Source of the DNA: Nanobdellota archaeon
Lineage (GTDB): Archaea > Nanobdellota > Nanobdellia > Pacearchaeales > GW2011-AR1
NCBI GenBank assembly: GCA_018830905.1
Contig: JAHJRM010000098.1
Location: 1-7,182, forward strand
Direction of reading: 5' to 3'
DNA length: 7,182 nt
Shown here: piece after piece, positions 5,086 to 7,182 of the stretch
How the letters are laid out: each line of letters opens with the position of its first letter
Numbering within the stretch: position 1 is the first letter of the stretch
Made by a program: the position numbers and the translations under genes
The notes under the pieces: generated by a model
Told to the model about the DNA's origin: nothing
Database searches by the model: none
The model's input: the letters and a program-made list of their open reading frames with translations, nothing else

Positions 5086-6681
5086 CTATCTGATAATAGC
5101 TACTTTGCCTATTGTCCTATTGCCATCATATTTGACAAGATAGATGTAGACCCCACACGCCACATCTCTACTGTGGCCATTCTTGGCATTCCAATGGGCA
5201 GTTTGGCTCAATGTCCCCACTTGCTCCATTTTGTTCTCTTCAATAACTCGTACCAACTCCCCGGCAATGTCATAGATATAAACCGTAGCATTACTATTCT
5301 GGGGAATGTTAACTATCCTTACCTCTTCCCCTTTGTTTGGATAGCAGGGATTGGGAAAGTGGATTATCTTTCCAGAGTGTATAGTAGTAGCACTCACTTC
5401 ATTGGAATAGTTCGAGGTTCCTCTAATATTATACGCTCTTACACGGTAGTAATAAGTAGCATTTGGTATAAGTTCTGTATCTTGGCAAGTGGTTACATTA
5501 GCTCCAACCGTGGCTATCTCTTGCCAGCTTCCATCTTCTACCTTTCTCTCAATCTTAAAGCCATCTTCATTATCTGAATTATCAGTCCAGCGTAGATTCA
5601 CTTGGGTACTTGAGGCGATCGTAGTAGCAAGATTTGAAGGGGGAATTACTACTATACCTTGATATTCATAAGCACCCATATCAGCAATGCCTCCATCATA
5701 AGGCCTGGGGTTGCCATCTTTGTCTGTTGGTAGCATTGGCTGTATCGTTGCGGTGTTTGTCCCAGTATTTATACAAGGGGAGGCACACTGAAGGTGAAAA
5801 TCGCTATTTGCTGCATCAATAAATAATGGGTCAGCCGAAATATTATCTGAGATCACAACACGGTTACTAACATACTGAACATAATTTGTAGCATTGCCCC
5901 AAATATTATTATACCTGAACTTTGGAATGCTATTAACATCAGCAAAGATGCCAGATGATGTATTGTTGGCAATAATATTATTAGTGATCGTTGGGGAGGA
6001 GGAGTTAATGCAATAGAATGCCCTTCCCTTATTCCCTACTATGGTATTGTTGATGATGTCTGGAGTAGAGTAGGAGCAGATGATGGCATCACCCCCATTT
6101 AAAGCGATAATATTGTTAGTGATGGTTGGGCAAGAGCCCCAGCAGGAGATACCATACTTGCCGTTCTCGGTGATAATGTTATTGATAATGGTTAGAGATG
6201 TGAAGTCGTTGCAACTGATACCACCACCATTCTCGCTTATAATATTATTGGCAATGGTTAGAGAAGAAAAGTTGCCACAGCTTATACCATTACCCTCGTT
6301 CTTGGTAATAATGTTATTGGTAATGGTCACAGTAGAGCGCCAGCAGTAAATATTTGCGTATTTATCCGCACCAGAACCAGAAATAGTGAATCCTGAGATA
6401 CTTCCCCCTATACCTGCGTCATCAAAGAATATTTGGTGGGAAATATAAATAATGGTTGTTGCAGAATCTTCTCCCACCAAACTAACAGGTTTAGGGATAT
6501 AGATATTTTCATTGTAGGTGCCAGAAGCTACCAGAATGGTATCCCCATCATTGGCTGCATCTACTGCTGTCTGGATAGTGGCATAATCAACCGGGACATT
6601 AATTACTGCTCCATAAGCGGTATTTATTTTCACAAGAATCAGTAGGGCAATAATGAAACAATTACAAATTGCAAATCTCAT
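5086..6681 (-). CDS. secreted right-handed beta-helix protein with FN3 and FlgD/T9SS-like sorting tail
   Basis: A 531-residue surface or secreted protein. Signal peptide 1-24 (hydrophobic 8-18, cleavage after AYG). VPVDYATIQTAVDAANDGDT (30-49) is the typical opening of pectate-lyase-like beta-helix proteins. Seven coils of 22-24 residues follow (about 113-260), each with an xITNNII-type strand. Residues 297-340 (SPCINTG, DKDGNPRPYDGG, DMGAYEY) match the choice-of-anchor Q motif. An FN3 domain spans about 347-432. The tail 440-531 (FPNPCYPNKGEEVRI, VYIYDIAGELVRVI, GVYIYLVKYDG, GKVAIIR) is an FlgD-Ig/T9SS-type sorting domain. No lyase catalytic residues could be assigned, so binding or adhesion is as likely as polysaccharide cleavage. 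GAGGAAGGA precedes the ATG, and a strong promoter lies about 120 nt further upstream. Confidence 0.88.
   Translation of the reverse strand: MRFAICNCFIIALLILVKINTAYGAVINVPVDYATIQTAVDAANDGDTILVASGTYNENIYIPKPVSLVGEDSATTIIYISHQIFFDDAGIGGSISGFTISGSGADKYANIYCWRSTVTITNNIITKNEGNGISCGNFSSLTIANNIISENGGGISCNDFTSLTIINNIITENGKYGISCWGSCPTITNNIIALNGGDAIICSYSTPDIINNTIVGNKGRAFYCINSSSPTITNNIIANNTSSGIFADVNSIPKFRYNNIWGNATNYVQYVSNRVVISDNISADPLFIDAANSDFHLQCASPCINTGTNTATIQPMLPTDKDGNPRPYDGGIADMGAYEYQGIVVIPPSNLATTIASSTQVNLRWTDNSDNEDGFKIERKVEDGSWQEIATVGANVTTCQDTELIPNATYYYRVRAYNIRGTSNYSNEVSATTIHSGKIIHFPNPCYPNKGEEVRIVNIPQNSNATVYIYDIAGELVRVIEENKMEQVGTLSQTAHWNAKNGHSRDVACGVYIYLVKYDGNRTIGKVAIIR
5902..6351 (-). repeat. tandem beta-helix coil repeats, about 66 bp each
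   Basis: Seven in-frame repeats encode the beta-helix coils. The paired asparagines recur at residues 122, 145, 167, 189, 211, 234 and 258, and a cysteine recurs at 113, 135, 157, 180, 202 and 224, giving a period of 22-24 residues. DNA copies are diverged (variants of the codons for TNNII are still visible), so the array is old and not a simple variable-number repeat. Confidence 0.85.
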
Positions 6682-6691
6682 CTCTCCTTCC

Positions 6692-6715
6692 TCAATACCC
6701 TAAATTATGGGCCAT
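6692..6715 (-). CDS. possible 7-codon leader peptide upstream of the beta-helix gene
   Basis: In the leader of the beta-helix gene an ATG at 6715 starts MAHNLGY and ends in TGA at 6694-6692. The 9-nt GAGGAAGGA sits just before it (6717-6725) and again just before the main ATG (6685-6693). The TGA overlaps the second copy, so ribosomes finishing the short ORF would sit on the main ribosome site. The duplication is seen; translation of the leader is inferred. Confidence 0.35.
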   Translation of the reverse strand: MAHNLGY

Positions 6716-6809
6716 TTCCTTCCTCATCTTAAGGGTAACTCGCCAGTTCTCTACTCTACCTTTGCCACCTATGGTAAATGTCCAACCTCTGGAATTAAAA
6801 CTTATAATC

Positions 6810-6838
6810 ATAATAACACAGTATTTATGCGGTGTCAA
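6810..6838 (-). promoter_or_regulatory. strong sigma70 promoter for the beta-helix gene
   Basis: Minus-strand TTGACA (6833-6838), a 17-nt spacer and TATTAT (6810-6815) are a near-consensus housekeeping promoter. Predicted start is about 6803, leaving a leader of about 120 nt before the ATG at 6681. No terminator was found between the genes downstream, so it may feed the whole minus-strand row. Confidence 0.8.
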
Positions 6839-6867
6839 GAAGAAATATTTTATGCCATAATGTTCGC

Positions 6868-7083
6868 ATGACATCGGACATAAAACTAAAATTTGCCCAG
6901 AGACTTAGAGAGTTAAGAAGTAAATATGGCTACACCCAACAACAGTTGGCAGAGTTGGCCGATATTGACTACAAACACTTGCAACGATTGGAAAGCAAGA
7001 ATCCTTCTGCAGCCAGAATAGACACCATAGAAAAATTGGCCAAGGCTTTCAATATCTCCTGTTCAAAACTACTTGATTTTTAA
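6868..7083 (+). CDS. small XRE/Cro-type HTH transcriptional regulator
   Basis: A 71-residue, single-domain DNA-binding protein of the Cro/C1 family, typical of stand-alone regulators in phage, restriction-modification or toxin-antitoxin loci. Residues 7-19 form helix 1, TQQQLAELA (23-31) helix 2 and DYKHLQRLES (34-43) the recognition helix. ARIDTIEKLAKAFNISCSKLLD (49-70) is the standard closing pair of helices. The ATG at 6868 matches where relatives start; an in-frame GTG at 6832 would add 12 residues that do not look like the fold. Neither has a Shine-Dalgarno sequence. CATAAT at 6856-6861 sits 6 nt before the ATG, so a leaderless mRNA is possible. It is divergent from the beta-helix gene, whose -35 lies 30 nt away, making that promoter a natural target. 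Confidence 0.85.
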   Translation: MTSDIKLKFAQRLRELRSKYGYTQQQLAELADIDYKHLQRLESKNPSAARIDTIEKLAKAFNISCSKLLDF

Positions 7084-7100
7084 TTGCGGCAATAGAAAGA

Positions 7101-7182
7101 TTATCCTGGCCTAAACCCAATCGGTCTCTTCGGCTTCTCTGGCAATTCCGGTGGTTTCAATAGCTGTTTTATAGCCTCAAAA
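7101..7182 (-). CDS. C-terminal end of an ORF6N-like phage antirepressor-type protein, partial
   Basis: Only the last 26 residues are in the window: FEAIKQLLKPPELPEKPKRP followed by IGFRPG and a TAA at 7103-7101. The pattern 'FxAIxxLLxPPxxPxKxxRPIGF' is the usual end of ORF6N-domain proteins, which are phage or mobile-element DNA-binding proteins related to KilA-N antirepressors. It converges on the XRE gene with 17 nt between the stops. Assignment rests on the tail alone. Confidence 0.6.
   Translation of the reverse strand, partial: FEAIKQLLKPPELPEKPKRPIGFRPG

Noticed and set aside
5083..5577. 164-codon plus-strand open frame
   Set aside because: It lies wholly opposite the FN3 and sorting domains of the beta-helix gene, has no ribosome site and no recognisable fold; it is the antisense shadow of that gene.
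6080..6349. Plus-strand frame with repeated hydrophobic words
   Set aside because: The repeats are the complement of the beta-helix coils, which explain them fully.
5902..6351. Regular 66-bp spacing suggesting a CRISPR or satellite array
   Set aside because: Repeats are diverged, in frame, and encode beta-helix coils; there are no identical repeats with unique spacers.
6692..6811. Longer minus-strand frame ending in MAHNLGY as a small protein
   Set aside because: Its start codon at 6811 overlaps the -10 element, so the predicted mRNA would not contain it; only the short internal start is kept as a possibility.

Overview
The window comes from an AT-rich bacterial genome. It carries a secreted right-handed beta-helix protein ending in an FlgD/T9SS-like sorting module, an exported FxLYD-like protein, YidD, and well-formed TTGACA-type promoters. 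This gene style (beta-helix plus choice-of-anchor Q motif plus FN3 plus 'PNP...GxYxY' tail) is common in uncultured candidate-phylum and FCB-like bacteria. That placement is inference; nothing here fixes the species.

Layout. Almost everything is on the minus strand and is transcribed leftward. From the right: the C-terminal tail of an ORF6N-like protein (7101 to the edge, minus) converges on a small XRE-type HTH regulator (6868-7083, plus). A strong sigma70 promoter on the minus strand (6810-6838) drives a 531-residue secreted beta-helix protein (5086-6681). Its roughly 120-nt leader holds a 7-codon upstream ORF and a duplicated Shine-Dalgarno sequence. Next come a 613-residue protein joining a FAN1-like VRR-NUC nuclease module to a C-terminal CFI-box domain (3152-4993), an orphan start-less reading frame (2958-3173), a 221-residue exported protein (2252-2917), a 446-residue membrane/coiled-coil protein (823-2163), a 72-residue zinc-ribbon protein (601-819) and a YidD-family protein (380-601). 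The last three are tightly packed (3-nt gap, then TAATG overlap) and are almost certainly co-translated.

Left of yidD no recognisable protein gene is seen, but the DNA is organised. A TTGACA-17-TAAGTT extended -10 promoter fires leftward at about position 276 and runs into an intrinsic terminator at 145-190. The terminator's 5' arm can instead pair in a second hairpin (182-207). This is either a small RNA of about 130 nt or an attenuated leader for a gene that may begin at position 64 and leave the window.

How it fits together. The sequence suggests an accessory cell-envelope region: a secreted beta-helix surface protein, an exported protein, a membrane protein with a zinc ribbon and YidD (a membrane-insertion helper), and a structure-specific nuclease with an unusual C-terminal domain, bordered by phage-type regulators. 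No single known defence or secretion system is recognisable. Best candidates for undescribed biology are the CFI-box nuclease fusion, the membrane protein/zinc ribbon/YidD cassette, and the left-end small RNA or attenuator.
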